A DNA stretch of 64,000 nucleotides from Flavobacterium johnsoniae (GCF_030388325.1 NZ_CP103794.1:496001-560000), one strand, 5' to 3'. Counted from the stretch's first letter, positions 44,682 through 54,130 are shown. The notes: generated from the sequence alone by a model not told the origin. Translations and numbers: made by a program.

Positions 44682-45170
44682 ATGAATATTAGAAAAGGGA
44701 ATCCTGAAGACATGAAATCGGTGTTGGGACTTATTCAGGAGCTGGCGATATTCGAAAAAGAACCTGAAGCAGTTGTCATTACAGAGGAAGATTTAATACG
44801 TGACGGTTTTGGAGAAAAACCATTATTTCACGTTTTTGTAGCAGAGATTGAAAACGACCAGAAACAAAAAGAAATTGTTGGAATTGCTTTGTACTATTAC
44901 CGCTATTCTACGTGGAAAGGAAAAACAATTCACCTTGAAGATTTAATTGTAAAAGAGAAAATGCGCGGTACTGGTTTAGGTTCTGCTCTTTATGCTGAAA
45001 TTATGAAACAAGGAAAAAAAGATGGCGTAAGAAGAGTAGAATGGAATGTTTTGGCATGGAACACTCCTGCGGTTAATTTTTACAAAAATTCTGGCGCAAA
45101 AATTCTTGAAGATTGGCAAGTTGTACAAATGGATGAAGCTGGAGTTAATGCGTTCTTAGAAAAATTATAA
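44682..45170 (+). CDS. GNAT family N-acetyltransferase
   Basis: I choose the ATG at 44682 (MNIRKGNPEDMKSVLGLIQE). The frame also allows a TTG two codons earlier. The 162-residue protein has the acetyl-CoA-binding motif A segment LIVKEKMRGTGLGSALYAEI (R/QxxGxG/A as RGTGLG) and the C-terminal WNTPAVNFYKNSGAKILEDW. It resembles spermidine/spermine or diamine acetyltransferases, and the substrate is uncertain. Confidence 0.88.
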   Translation: MNIRKGNPEDMKSVLGLIQELAIFEKEPEAVVITEEDLIRDGFGEKPLFHVFVAEIENDQKQKEIVGIALYYYRYSTWKGKTIHLEDLIVKEKMRGTGLGSALYAEIMKQGKKDGVRRVEWNVLAWNTPAVNFYKNSGAKILEDWQVVQMDEAGVNAFLEKL

Positions 45171-45180
45171 AACTTTATAT

Positions 45181-45245
45181 TTTGCCACTAATTTTACGAA
45201 TTTTCACTAATTCATTCGTGCTAATTCGTGAAATTCGTGGCGAAA
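45181..45245. repeat. Inverted repeat of the 'tttgccacgaatttcacgaa' family
   Basis: tttgccactaattttacgaa on the left pairs imperfectly with ttcgtgaaattcgtggcgaa on the right. It occupies the spacer between the GNAT and aspartate kinase genes. A half copy lies at 28321-28345. Confidence 0.75.
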
Positions 45246-45330
45246 AATCTGCGACAGAAAATTATAAAACAAAAAATATAGGATTTCGCCTCAAATCTGA
45301 AATCTAGAATCTAAAATCTATAAATTAATA

Positions 45331-46590
45331 ATGAGAGTATTTAAATTTGGAGGAGCATCGGTAAAAGATGCAGATGGAATTAAAAACGTATACGACGTTT
45401 TACAAAAAGTAGGTTACGAAGACGTAATTCTTGTGGTTTCGGCCATGGGAAAAACAACAAATGCTCTTGAAGTTGTTATCAAGAATTATTTTGAAAAATC
45501 GACAGAATTGAATTCTTCTGTTCAGGAAATAAAAAAATATCACAATCAAATCTTATTAGATTTATTTGAAGACGAAAAACACGAAGTTTTTGCAGCTGTG
45601 AATGCACAGTTTGCTGAATTAGAATATTTCTTGGCTCATAATAAATCACCTAATTATAACTTTGTTTACGATCAAGTTGTAAGTTTTGGAGAATTAATTT
45701 CTACTAATATATTAAGCCATTTCATGAATTTCATGGGAATCCAAACGCAATGGCTTGATGTTCGTAATTTCATTAAAACCAATGCAAATTACAGAGATGC
45801 AGAAGTAGATTGGGAAACGACTCAACAGCTTATCAGCAAAAACGTTCCAAGAAAACAGCTAAACATTACACAAGGATTTTTAGGTGCCGACGAAAATAAT
45901 TTCACAACAACTTTAGGTCGTGAAGGTTCTGATTATACTGCTGGAATTTTTGCTTATTGTTTAAACGCAGAAAGTGTAACCATCTGGAAAGACGTTCCTG
46001 GAGTTATGAATGCGGATCCGCGTTATTTTGAAAATGCAAGTTTGCTGAATCAGATTTCGTATCGTGAAGCGATCGAATTAGCTTTTTACGGAGCAACGGT
46101 TATTCACCCAAAAACATTACAGCCTTTACAGAAAAAAGAAATTCCTTTGTATGTAAAATCGTTTGTGAATCCTTTATTAAAAGGAACTTGCGTTTCTAAA
46201 GGCGTTGATCTTGAACCACAATATCCATGTTTTATTGTAAAAAGAGAACAGCTTTTAATCTCGCTTTCATCAATTGATTTCTCTTTTATTATGGAAGAAA
46301 ACATTAGTGAGATTTTTGGATTATTCCACGAATTTAAAATCAAAGTAAACTTGATTCAGAATTCTGCAATTAGTTTTTCTGTTTGCGTGGAAGATAAATT
46401 TGGAAATTTCCCAGAATTGAATGCGATTCTTTCTAAAAAATTCAAAGTAGAATACAGCGAAAATGTGACTTTATATACGATTCGTCACTTTACAGAAGAA
46501 GCTGCTCAAACGGTTGAAGCTAACAAAGAAGTTTTATTGAAACAAGTTAGCCGTGAAACGATGCAAATTGTGACTAAAGAATTAAGTTAA
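45331..46590 (+). CDS. lysC: Aspartate kinase (monofunctional)
   Basis: This 419-residue enzyme phosphorylates aspartate, the first step towards lysine, threonine and methionine. The motifs are KFGGASVKDADGIKNV at the N-terminus, SAMGKTTNALE, FGELIST and TLGREGSDYTAGIFAYCL. The C-terminal part (from about residue 295) is ACT-like (LLISLSSIDFSFIMEENISE), suited to feedback control by an end product. There is no fused homoserine dehydrogenase. Single gene. Confidence 0.93.
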   Translation: MRVFKFGGASVKDADGIKNVYDVLQKVGYEDVILVVSAMGKTTNALEVVIKNYFEKSTELNSSVQEIKKYHNQILLDLFEDEKHEVFAAVNAQFAELEYFLAHNKSPNYNFVYDQVVSFGELISTNILSHFMNFMGIQTQWLDVRNFIKTNANYRDAEVDWETTQQLISKNVPRKQLNITQGFLGADENNFTTTLGREGSDYTAGIFAYCLNAESVTIWKDVPGVMNADPRYFENASLLNQISYREAIELAFYGATVIHPKTLQPLQKKEIPLYVKSFVNPLLKGTCVSKGVDLEPQYPCFIVKREQLLISLSSIDFSFIMEENISEIFGLFHEFKIKVNLIQNSAISFSVCVEDKFGNFPELNAILSKKFKVEYSENVTLYTIRHFTEEAAQTVEANKEVLLKQVSRETMQIVTKELS

Positions 46591-46700
46591 TATTGTTTTA
46601 GAAAAGGTAATTATTTCAATTCAAATTATATAAAAAGGCTTTGCTAATTTTAGTGAAGTCTTTTTTTGTAAGTTTATTATTCAATTTCCTTCTTCTTTTG

Positions 46701-46708
46701 TATATTTG
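46701..46708 (+). promoter_or_regulatory. Putative -7 element of the SdpI-like gene
   Basis: TATATTTG matches TAnnTTTG exactly, 36 bp before the ATG at 46745. The -33 region is weak. Confidence 0.5.
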
Positions 46709-46744
46709 AAAATGAATTTTCTAAAAATGACTTAAAGATAGATT

Positions 46745-47092
46745 ATGGAAATACTAACTCTTTTATCTAAAAATCCGATTGTTATAATTGTGTTATTTAT
46801 AATGCTAATAACTAAAGTGTTTCCTCCAAAAAACATAAATTCTTTGTATGGTTATAGAACTTCAAATTCAATGAAAAACAAATTGAATTGGGATTTTGCA
46901 CAAAAATACAGCACTAACCTTTTCTTAAAAATTCTATCTCTTTTATTACTAGTTCAAATTATACTGTATGCAATTTTTGGCAGTACTTCATTTGCTGACT
47001 TTTCAGTATTTATTGGCTTAATAATATCTGTTGCATTTGTTTTGTATCAAACTGAAAAGAAACTCAAAAAACAAGAGAATTTACAAGTTTAA
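46745..47092 (+). CDS. SdpI/YhfL-type membrane protein
   Basis: The 115-residue protein has three hydrophobic segments and the family motif PPKNINSLYGYRTSNSMKNK followed by LNWDFAQKYS (N..YG(Y/I)RT...S..N...W..A). In Bacillus, SdpI is an immunity protein. Outside that system the family's role is unknown, and no toxin partner is visible here. Confidence 0.82.
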   Translation: MEILTLLSKNPIVIIVLFIMLITKVFPPKNINSLYGYRTSNSMKNKLNWDFAQKYSTNLFLKILSLLLLVQIILYAIFGSTSFADFSVFIGLIISVAFVLYQTEKKLKKQENLQV

Positions 47093-47132
47093 AACTCAAA
47101 ATTCAGTTTCTCATTTTCCCAATTATAAATAC

Positions 47133-47140
47133 TACTTTTG
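47133..47140 (+). promoter_or_regulatory. Putative -7 element of the large outer-membrane protein gene
   Basis: TACTTTTG matches TAnnTTTG, 22 bp before the ATG at 47163. No TTG is seen at -33. Confidence 0.45.
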
Positions 47141-47162
47141 ACTTTTTAGAGTTAAAGTATTT

Positions 47163-50100
47163 ATGTTGAAAAAATTACTGTTTTTGACGGTTTTCTTCTG
47201 GCTTTCTGCGCTTCAGGCTCAGGATACAGGATCGCTGTACAAAACGAAAAAAGTAATCGTTTCAAAAGATACTATTCGGCTTGAAAAAGTGAGTATTAAC
47301 TCTGGATTTTTTCAACTTTTAAATACTCAAAACGAACCTATAGATTCGACTTTCTACAAAATTGATTTTCAAAAAGGTTTTCTTCTTTTAAATGAAAAAT
47401 TCCAATCGACATCAGATACTTTAATTGTCAATTATCTTCAATATCCTGATTTCTTAACCAAAGAATATAGTCTTTACAAATCGGATCAAATTGTAACAAA
47501 TGATGTTGGAACTGAAAAATTGTATCGAATTGACAACAACGCAAATGCGAAGAAAGTTGCTCCTTTTGACGGATTAAATACTTCTGGAAGCATTACGCGA
47601 GGCATTACAATAGGAAATAATCAGAGCACGGTTTTAAACTCCAATTTAGATTTACAGATTACGGGTAAAATTTCAGAAAAAGTCAGTTTAAGAGCTTCGC
47701 TTCAAGACAGTAATATTCCGTTGCAAGATGGCGGATATTCGCAAAAACTAGATCAGTTTGATAATATTTTTATGGAACTTTTTAGCGATGATTGGAACAT
47801 TCGCGCAGGCGACGTCTTTTTAGAAAATAGGAAAACACAATTTTTGAGCTTTAATAAAAAAGTTCAGGGAATTTCTGCAAGCTTTGATTTCGACACCGAA
47901 AAAAGTAAAACCAATGTTTTTGCTTCAGTTGCTTTTGTAAAAGGTCAATATGCAAAAAGTACTTTTACTGGGCAAGAAGGAAATCAAGGTCCGTATAAAT
48001 TGAAAGGTCAAAATGGCGAATTGTATGTTTTGGTTATTTCGGGTTCGGAACGCGTTTATGTAAATGGTGTTTTGCTGAAACGTGGCGAAAACAACGATTA
48101 TGTTATTGATTATAATGCGGGAGAAATAATTTTTACATCACTTTTTCCAATTAATTCCGAAATGCGAATTAATATAGAATATCAGTATTCTGAACGAAAT
48201 TACAATCGATTAGTCACTTACGCGGGCACAACGCACGAAAACAAAAATTGGAGTTTTGGAGGTTATATTTATTCTGAAAACGATATGAAAAATCAGCCTT
48301 TACAGCAAAATCTTTCACCAGAACAAGTTCAGATTTTAAGTGAAGCGGGAGATGACGTTAATTTAATGAAAGCGCCATCTGCTTACGAAGACAAATATGC
48401 TGACAACAAAATTTTATACAAAAAAAGCATCGTAAATTCGGTTGAAATATATGAATACTCCAACAATTCTGCTGATGTTTTATACAATGTAAGATTTAGT
48501 TTGGTTGGTGCAAATGCTGGAAATTATATCATTCAAAACAATAATTCTGTAGAAAGAATTTACCAATATGTTGAACCTATTAATGGCATTTTACAAGGAA
48601 ATTACGAACCAATTGTTCAGCTTGTTGCACCTATAAAACTTCAGGTTGCGACTTTTTTAGGGAAATATAATCCGAATGAAAAAACTTTGGTCGATTTTGA
48701 GTTGGCGGTTAGCAATAACGATCAAAATTTATTTTCAGGAATTGATGATGCAGATAATGAAGGGATTGCTTTTAAAACCAATCTTAAAAAACGACTTTTT
48801 TCTAAAAGTTGGAGTTTAGATGCTTTTGCTAATTATCAATATGTGCAGCAGGATTTTAAATCTGTTGAACGTTTATATAATATCGAATTTAATCGCGATT
48901 GGAATTTAACGGGAACACTTTTGGGCAATCAGAGCCTTTTGGTAACCGGATTTAATTTTGATTTATTTTCTCAAAAAAAATCTTCTGATATCGGTTTGCT
49001 GACTTATCAGTTTGAGAAATTAGATTTTAGCGAAAGTTATTCTGGTTCCCGACACACAACTACGGCTTTATTCAAACTCAAAAATTGGACAATCGAAAAC
49101 AACGGAAGTTTTTTAAATTCTAACGCTACAGCTTCGACTTCAAAATTTATTAGAAATCAAACCAGAACCAAATATCATTTTGGCAAAAACTGGATTGGCG
49201 GCAGTTTGCAATTGGAAGACAATCAGGAAAAAGATAAGATTACGAATCAGTTTTCGACTTTAAGTCAGCGCTTTTCAGAATATGGAGCTTTTGTCGGACG
49301 CGGAGACAGCACCAAAGTTTTCGTCGAAATTGGTTATTTGCAAAGACGAAATGATAGTTTGCAAAACGGATTATTACAACATGTAAACAATTCTCAAACC
49401 TATTATTTAAAGTCAAAATTAATTCAAAACAAAACCACCGATTTAGCGGTTTATGCGAGTTATAGAAATTTAGATTTTACTGATCAAACTCGAAAGAATG
49501 AACCTTCTTTAAATTCGAGAATTTTATATAACGATCGTTTTTTTAATCAGTTAGTGCAAATCGGAACGGCTTACGAAACCAGTTCGGGAACTATTGCGCA
49601 ACAAGAATTTACGTATGTTGAAGTTCCAACTGGGCAAGGAGTTTATACTTGGAATGATTATAACGGAAACGGAATTCAGGAATTGGAAGAATTTGAAATT
49701 GCCGTTTATCAAGATCAGGCTAAATATGTTAGAATATTTTTGCCGAATCAGGTTTACATTAAAACCAATCAGAATAAATTTTCTCAGTCGTTAACTTTGA
49801 ATCCGCTGCAATGGCAAAATGAAAAAGGGTATAAAAAAGTGCTTTCTTATTTTTATAATCAAACTTCTTTTATTCTGGATCGAAAAGTTAGAAATGAAGG
49901 CGAACTCGATCTTAATCCGTTTGGTTCTTCGGAAGAAAATATTTTAGGACTCAACTCTAGTTTTAGAAACAGTTTATTCTACAATCGAGGCCGACAAAAA
50001 CATTCTGTCACTTACTCTTATCTTATTAATAAAGGAAAAAGTCTGCTTTCTATTGGCTCTCAAAATGTTGGCAATTATTCTCATCAAATTCAGTATACGC

Positions 50101-50594
50101 ATTTGTATCAGAAAAGCTGGCTGTTTAATTTCTTTACAAAGAGCATCAAAACAGATTTGGTTTCGAAAGATTTTGCTGAGAAAAACTACGATATCAACGG
50201 TTGGCAAATTGCTCCAAAAGTGAGTTATTTATTTTCTAAAAACACCAAATTAGATTTCTTTTATGAACTTCAAAACAAGAAAAATCAAATTGAAAATCTG
50301 GAAACTTTAGACCAAAACAGAATCGGGACTTCTTTTTCTTATGCTGGCGAAAGAAAAGTAACTATAAATGGAGAATTTTCTTTTTATGAAAATAAATTTA
50401 ATGGAAATGAGTTTTCATCTGTCGGTTTTCAAATGTTAGAAGGACTTCAAGCGGGATCAAATTTGGTTTGGAAACTGCTTCTGCAAAAGAACATTACGTC
50501 ATTTTTAGATATAAATTTAAATTATCTAGGGCGTAAAAGCGAAACAGGAAATACGATTCATACCGGAAATATTCAGCTTCGTGCATATTTTTAA
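47163..50594 (+). CDS. Large predicted outer-membrane beta-barrel protein of unknown function
   Basis: This 1143-residue protein has a signal peptide ending near LQAQ (residue 20). Residues 25-110 look like a beta-sandwich (KVIVSKDTIRLEKVSINSGF). SGSITRGITIGNNQSTVLN marks the start of a long region of alternating strands, with many aromatic-ended segments that continue to the C-terminal RAYF, as expected of an outer-membrane barrel. A segment at about residues 270-330 (SGSERVYVNGVLLKRGENND, YVIDYNAGEIIF) resembles a sandwich repeat seen in very large Bacteroidota surface proteins such as SprA-type translocons. I do not recognise a named family. Transport or cell-surface function is inferred. 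Confidence 0.7.
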   Translation: MLKKLLFLTVFFWLSALQAQDTGSLYKTKKVIVSKDTIRLEKVSINSGFFQLLNTQNEPIDSTFYKIDFQKGFLLLNEKFQSTSDTLIVNYLQYPDFLTKEYSLYKSDQIVTNDVGTEKLYRIDNNANAKKVAPFDGLNTSGSITRGITIGNNQSTVLNSNLDLQITGKISEKVSLRASLQDSNIPLQDGGYSQKLDQFDNIFMELFSDDWNIRAGDVFLENRKTQFLSFNKKVQGISASFDFDTEKSKTNVFASVAFVKGQYAKSTFTGQEGNQGPYKLKGQNGELYVLVISGSERVYVNGVLLKRGENNDYVIDYNAGEIIFTSLFPINSEMRINIEYQYSERNYNRLVTYAGTTHENKNWSFGGYIYSENDMKNQPLQQNLSPEQVQILSEAGDDVNLMKAPSAYEDKYADNKILYKKSIVNSVEIYEYSNNSADVLYNVRFSLVGANAGNYIIQNNNSVERIYQYVEPINGILQGNYEPIVQLVAPIKLQVATFLGKYNPNEKTLVDFELAVSNNDQNLFSGIDDADNEGIAFKTNLKKRLFSKSWSLDAFANYQYVQQDFKSVERLYNIEFNRDWNLTGTLLGNQSLLVTGFNFDLFSQKKSSDIGLLTYQFEKLDFSESYSGSRHTTTALFKLKNWTIENNGSFLNSNATASTSKFIRNQTRTKYHFGKNWIGGSLQLEDNQEKDKITNQFSTLSQRFSEYGAFVGRGDSTKVFVEIGYLQRRNDSLQNGLLQHVNNSQTYYLKSKLIQNKTTDLAVYASYRNLDFTDQTRKNEPSLNSRILYNDRFFNQLVQIGTAYETSSGTIAQQEFTYVEVPTGQGVYTWNDYNGNGIQELEEFEIAVYQDQAKYVRIFLPNQVYIKTNQNKFSQSLTLNPLQWQNEKGYKKVLSYFYNQTSFILDRKVRNEGELDLNPFGSSEENILGLNSSFRNSLFYNRGRQKHSVTYSYLINKGKSLLSIGSQNVGNYSHQIQYTHLYQKSWLFNFFTKSIKTDLVSKDFAEKNYDINGWQIAPKVSYLFSKNTKLDFFYELQNKKNQIENLETLDQNRIGTSFSYAGERKVTINGEFSFYENKFNGNEFSSVGFQMLEGLQAGSNLVWKLLLQKNITSFLDINLNYLGRKSETGNTIHTGNIQLRAYF

Positions 50595-50657
50595 TGTCTT
50601 GCGAAAAAGAAGACAATAAATTATGTAATTTTAATTGAAATTTAAACGTATAACCTT

Positions 50658-51212
50658 ATGAAAAAATTATTATTGTTCTGTTTTATAGTTGTTTTCTCAT
50701 CTAATTTCTACGCCCAAGAAACAACTGCAAAGGCTGCTAAAAGCAAAACAGAAGCCTCAGCTAAAAAAGCCAAATCAACTGCAGACAAAGCTTCGGCTGA
50801 TGCAAAAAAGGAAGCGACAAAATCTAAAAAAGCAGCAGATGACGCAAAAGCTGCTTCAACAAAAGCAAAAAAAGAATCTGCTGACGCTGCAAAAAAGACC
50901 GCCGACAAAGAAGCAACAAAAGCAAAAGCTGACGCTAAAAAAGCTACTGTAGAATCTGATAAAGCAAAAAGTGCAGCTGATAAAGCTAAAGCTGATGCTA
51001 AAAAATCGACTGCAAAAGCTGACGCTGCTAAGAAAGATGCTGCAAGTGCAAAAAAATCAGCATCAAAAACTTTAAAAGAAACAAATGAAAAAGCGCCATC
51101 TGTACCAGATAAAGTTACTGGCGAATACAATGGTAAAAAAGTATATACAGGACCAAGAGGCGGTAAATACTACATTAACAAAAATGGTAATAAAACTTAT
51201 ATTCAGGATTAA
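50658..51212 (+). CDS. Exported Ala/Lys-rich coiled-coil protein with C-terminal basic adaptor-like domain
   Basis: The 184-residue protein has a signal peptide (LLLFCFIVVFSSNFYAQ). About 110 residues follow that are almost only Ala, Lys, Asp, Thr and Ser in short repeats (such as AKADAKKA and KKAADDAKAAS), predicted to be a long charged helix. The last 30 residues (GEYNGKKVYTGPRGGKYYIN, then NGNKTYIQ) resemble the PBCV-specific basic adaptor domain. The composition is reminiscent of histone-H1-like tails, but the signal peptide places it in the envelope. Role unknown. Confidence 0.72.
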   Translation: MKKLLLFCFIVVFSSNFYAQETTAKAAKSKTEASAKKAKSTADKASADAKKEATKSKKAADDAKAASTKAKKESADAAKKTADKEATKAKADAKKATVESDKAKSAADKAKADAKKSTAKADAAKKDAASAKKSASKTLKETNEKAPSVPDKVTGEYNGKKVYTGPRGGKYYINKNGNKTYIQD

Positions 51213-51248
51213 GGTTCTGAGGTACTAAGGTTTTAATACAAGACTTTG

Positions 51249-51276
51249 AAGAAGCTGTCCTTTTGGACAGCTTCTT
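51249..51276. terminator. Intrinsic terminator after the Ala/Lys-rich gene
   Basis: AAGAAGCTGTCC (51249-51260) pairs perfectly with GGACAGCTTCTT (51265-51276) around TTTT, followed by CTTTTTG. Confidence 0.85.
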
Positions 51277-51286
51277 CTTTTTGTAA

Positions 51287-51450
51287 GCTTCGGAGAAGCG
51301 AAATATTTATAGAAATTGCAATTCCCAGAGATTAAAAAGCTCCAGCGGAGCGACATATATTCAATTAAAAAAAAATATGTCGCACCTCTGGAGCTCTTTG
51401 TCTTTACGCAATTGGATTTCTATAGATATGTCGCCCCTCTGGAGCTTCTT
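51287..51450. repeat. Cluster of 'gctccagcggagcgacatat' repeats
   Basis: One copy at 51334-51358 and two inverted copies at 51375-51399 and 51426-51450 (atatgtcgc(a/c)cctctggagc). A degenerate relative, gcttcggagaagcg, is at 51287-51300. They are followed by a copy of the 'cctcagcaccttagaacctt' family at about 51490-51530. These repeats and the terminator fill the 402-bp space before the glycosyltransferase gene. No gene is supported. Confidence 0.8.
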
Positions 51451-51614
51451 AATATGCTTGCGAAATCTTTTTTATTTAAATCAATAAATCTTAGAACCTT
51501 GGTTCCTCAGCACCTTAGAACCTTAAAAAAAATATTCAGTTAATAATTTAGTAATACCCTCTAAATAGCATCCCAAACATATTTCTTTATCTTCGTTTTT
51601 AAAACATTTTAAAA

Positions 51615-52697
51615 ATGAGCATTGATTATTCTGCGAATAAAACTATTTTGATAGCTCCATTAAATTGGGGTTTAGGGCATGCAACTAGATGTATTCCTAT
51701 TATAAAAGCCCTTCAAGAGAATAATTATATTCCGATTATTGCGTCTGATGGAGTTGCTTTGGCTTTATTACGAAAAGAATTTCCTTATATACAAACTTTA
51801 GAATTGCCTTCTTATCATATTGAATATGCAAAGAATGGTAAAAATTTTAAATGGAAGCTGATTAAAAACCTTCCAAAAATGATTACAGCTATTTTAGACG
51901 AAAAAAAAATGGTTAATGCGTGGATTAAAAAACATGGCATTGACGGAATAATTTCTGATAATAGATTAGGTGTTTTCAGTAAAAAAGTGCCTTCCGTTTT
52001 TATGACGCATCAATTAAATGTGATGACTGGAAACACGACTTGGTTTACAAGTAAATGTCATCAGTACTTTATAAAAAAATATAATGAATGCTGGGTTCCT
52101 GATACCAACGGAGAAGTAAATCTTACGGGAGATTTAGGGCATCTAAAAACCAATTCATTAAACTTAAAATATATTGGTCCTCTAAGTCGTATGAAGAAAA
52201 AGGAAACGCCAAAAGTATATGATCTTATGATTATACTTTCTGGCCCTGAACCTCAACGTACTTTTTTAGATGAAAAACTGCAAAAACAAGCTACAAAATT
52301 TCCTGGAAAAGTAGTTTTTGTAAAAGGAATTGTAGAAAAAACACAAGAAAAATGGGAATCAGGAAATGTGACTTATTACAATTTCATGAATTCAAAACAG
52401 CTCGAACAAACTTTTAATGAAAGTGAATTTGTTTTGTGCCGTTCTGGTTATACAACCGTAATGGATTTGGCAAAATTGGGTAAAAAAGCATTTTTTATTC
52501 CGACGCCTGGACAATACGAACAAGAATATTTAGCTATAAAACTTCAAGAAGAAAATTTAGTTCCGTATGCAATGCAAGACGATTTTACGATTGAAGATTT
52601 ATCTAAAGTAAAATCTTTTAAAGGATTATCTCAATTTAAAAATGATATTGACTGGGATTCGTTATTTTCTGTTTTTGAAGATAAGTCACATCAATAA
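51615..52697 (+). CDS. Glycosyltransferase, GT28/MurG-like
   Basis: This 360-residue GT-B fold protein has the N-terminal glycine loop in APLNWGLGHATRCIPIIKAL. The C-terminal nucleotide-binding half contains IILSGPEPQR and CRSGYTTVMDLAKLGKKAFF then PTPGQYEQEYLA, typical of the MurG/GT28 donor site. It lacks a signal peptide and is probably cytoplasmic or peripheral to the inner membrane. The acceptor is unknown. Spacing suggests a single-gene unit. Confidence 0.85.
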   Translation: MSIDYSANKTILIAPLNWGLGHATRCIPIIKALQENNYIPIIASDGVALALLRKEFPYIQTLELPSYHIEYAKNGKNFKWKLIKNLPKMITAILDEKKMVNAWIKKHGIDGIISDNRLGVFSKKVPSVFMTHQLNVMTGNTTWFTSKCHQYFIKKYNECWVPDTNGEVNLTGDLGHLKTNSLNLKYIGPLSRMKKKETPKVYDLMIILSGPEPQRTFLDEKLQKQATKFPGKVVFVKGIVEKTQEKWESGNVTYYNFMNSKQLEQTFNESEFVLCRSGYTTVMDLAKLGKKAFFIPTPGQYEQEYLAIKLQEENLVPYAMQDDFTIEDLSKVKSFKGLSQFKNDIDWDSLFSVFEDKSHQ

Positions 52698-52699
52698 AA

Positions 52700-52747
52700 A
52701 AATCCGTTTAATCTATGTCTAATTTTTGACGCAGATTAAACGGATTT
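52700..52747. repeat. Inverted repeat 'aaatccgtttaatct'
   Basis: A perfect 15-bp pair (52700-52714 with 52733-52747) lies between the convergent glycosyltransferase and porin genes and is followed by a further gcggattgacgcagattttt copy. It may act as a terminator for both. Confidence 0.7.
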
Positions 52748-52789
52748 GCTTTGCAAAAACGCGGATTGACGCAGATTTTTATTTTTTTC

Positions 52790-54100
52790 TTAGAAATTAA
52801 ATTGCGCTTGCAATCTCAATACATTTCCTTGCTGTCTGTTTATTGGGAGAGCGCTGTCTTCAAATGTTCTGTCTGCAATTACATATTGTGCTGTTAACTC
52901 AAAAGCCTTAATTGGCTGCCATTCTACACCAATTTCATAATCTCTTACAACGTAACTTCTAGCATCTTTCTCGTATTTTTTACCTCCGTCATAATATTGA
53001 AATTTAACGAAAGGATAAATGCGCTGTTTTTTGATATCCCATTTGTAGTTTAATAAAACATAACCACCATTTAAATCCGTTTCATCGACTGTATTTGTAG
53101 CGGTATTATATCTCGGTCCCTTCCCGATATTATATTCTGTCTGAATTCCGAAAGGTCTTGGATACAAAACAAACGTTGCTCCTATTCTTTGATCTTTAAC
53201 ATATTGTGGATCATTAACTATAACTCCTGAAGAAATTTCCCCAGTAAAAGCCCACTTCCCTGTATATGCCTGAATTCCCGGTTCTATAATCTGGCTTCCA
53301 ATTACAAATGGATATGTTACTCTGGTTACTACATTTAGATCTCTATTTCCATCCATTTTATTGGCAATCTGTCCGTTGTAAACACCAAAAGCAAATACAC
53401 CAAAATCGCCAGAACCTTTGAATCCGTCTCTAACCAGCATCTCAAAACGTTTTCGTATTTCGGCTGGAGCCCAATAAAAGAAGATTCCTAAATCACGCTC
53501 ATTTGCTATAGAACTGTTTATCCCATCCGCGCGATCTAAACTTAAACGTTGTGAACTAGACTGCATATTTTCAAATCCGTATGGAATTTTACTCTGCCCA
53601 ACACGAACACGATATTCCCTTAGTTTATCAAAAGATATATCAAAATACAAGTCACGAATTTGCACAAAGTTCTGAACTCCTGTGCTTGGAGAGCTACCAA
53701 AATCGGGTTGGAAATAGAAAAACAAATTTGGATGAACTTGTCCAGAAAACACTAAACGTGCACGACGAATAAAAAGTCCGTTGTTTGCTTTTGCGTCTGG
53801 AGCTGTCGAAGTTGTTCCCCAAGATTTATCACATTGATCGCAAGAAACTTTGTCATTTGTAGATAATAAACCATTGTATCTAATTTGAGCATAACCTCTT
53901 AAAGAGATTCTGTCGTACCAGTGTTCTTCAACCCCACCACCAGATTTAGTCTCTGGCAGTTTTGCCTTGTTGATAGAATCTAAAATACGCATTACTTCGT
54001 TTTTTACATCCTGCTTATTTAATTCTTGTTTATTTGGTTCCTGTGCATTGGCTGCAAAGGTTAACAGCAATAAAACTGCTAATAGTTTTCTTTTTATCAT
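52790..54100 (-). CDS. OprO/OprP-like phosphate-type porin
   Basis: The start is set at 54100 (MIKRKLLAVLLLLTFAANAQ), which gives a proper signal peptide. The longer frame to 54133 would run over the promoter. The 436-residue barrel shows LRGYAQIRYNGLL, GLFIRRARLVFSGQVHPNLF and YRVRVGQSKIPYGFENMQSS, all typical of phosphate-selective porin O/P family proteins, and ends in an aromatic residue (QAQFNF). It lies beside phoR/phoB and has phased Pho-type sites upstream, so its likely cargo is phosphate or polyphosphate. Confidence 0.9.
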   Translation of the reverse strand: MIKRKLLAVLLLLTFAANAQEPNKQELNKQDVKNEVMRILDSINKAKLPETKSGGGVEEHWYDRISLRGYAQIRYNGLLSTNDKVSCDQCDKSWGTTSTAPDAKANNGLFIRRARLVFSGQVHPNLFFYFQPDFGSSPSTGVQNFVQIRDLYFDISFDKLREYRVRVGQSKIPYGFENMQSSSQRLSLDRADGINSSIANERDLGIFFYWAPAEIRKRFEMLVRDGFKGSGDFGVFAFGVYNGQIANKMDGNRDLNVVTRVTYPFVIGSQIIEPGIQAYTGKWAFTGEISSGVIVNDPQYVKDQRIGATFVLYPRPFGIQTEYNIGKGPRYNTATNTVDETDLNGGYVLLNYKWDIKKQRIYPFVKFQYYDGGKKYEKDARSYVVRDYEIGVEWQPIKAFELTAQYVIADRTFEDSALPINRQQGNVLRLQAQFNF

Positions 54101-54130
54101 TAGTTCTGTAATTCCCTTAATTTCAGGATG

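Noticed and set aside
50708..51130. 140-codon antisense frame rich in Ala, Phe and Ser
   Set aside because: It is the mirror of the GCN/AAA-repeat coding region of the Ala/Lys-rich protein. Low-complexity codons leave the opposite strand open. No promoter or start context.
51287..51450. CRISPR-like array of about 25-bp repeats
   Set aside because: Only three to four imperfect copies in alternating orientation, unequal spacers, and no cas genes. It is a palindromic spacer repeat.
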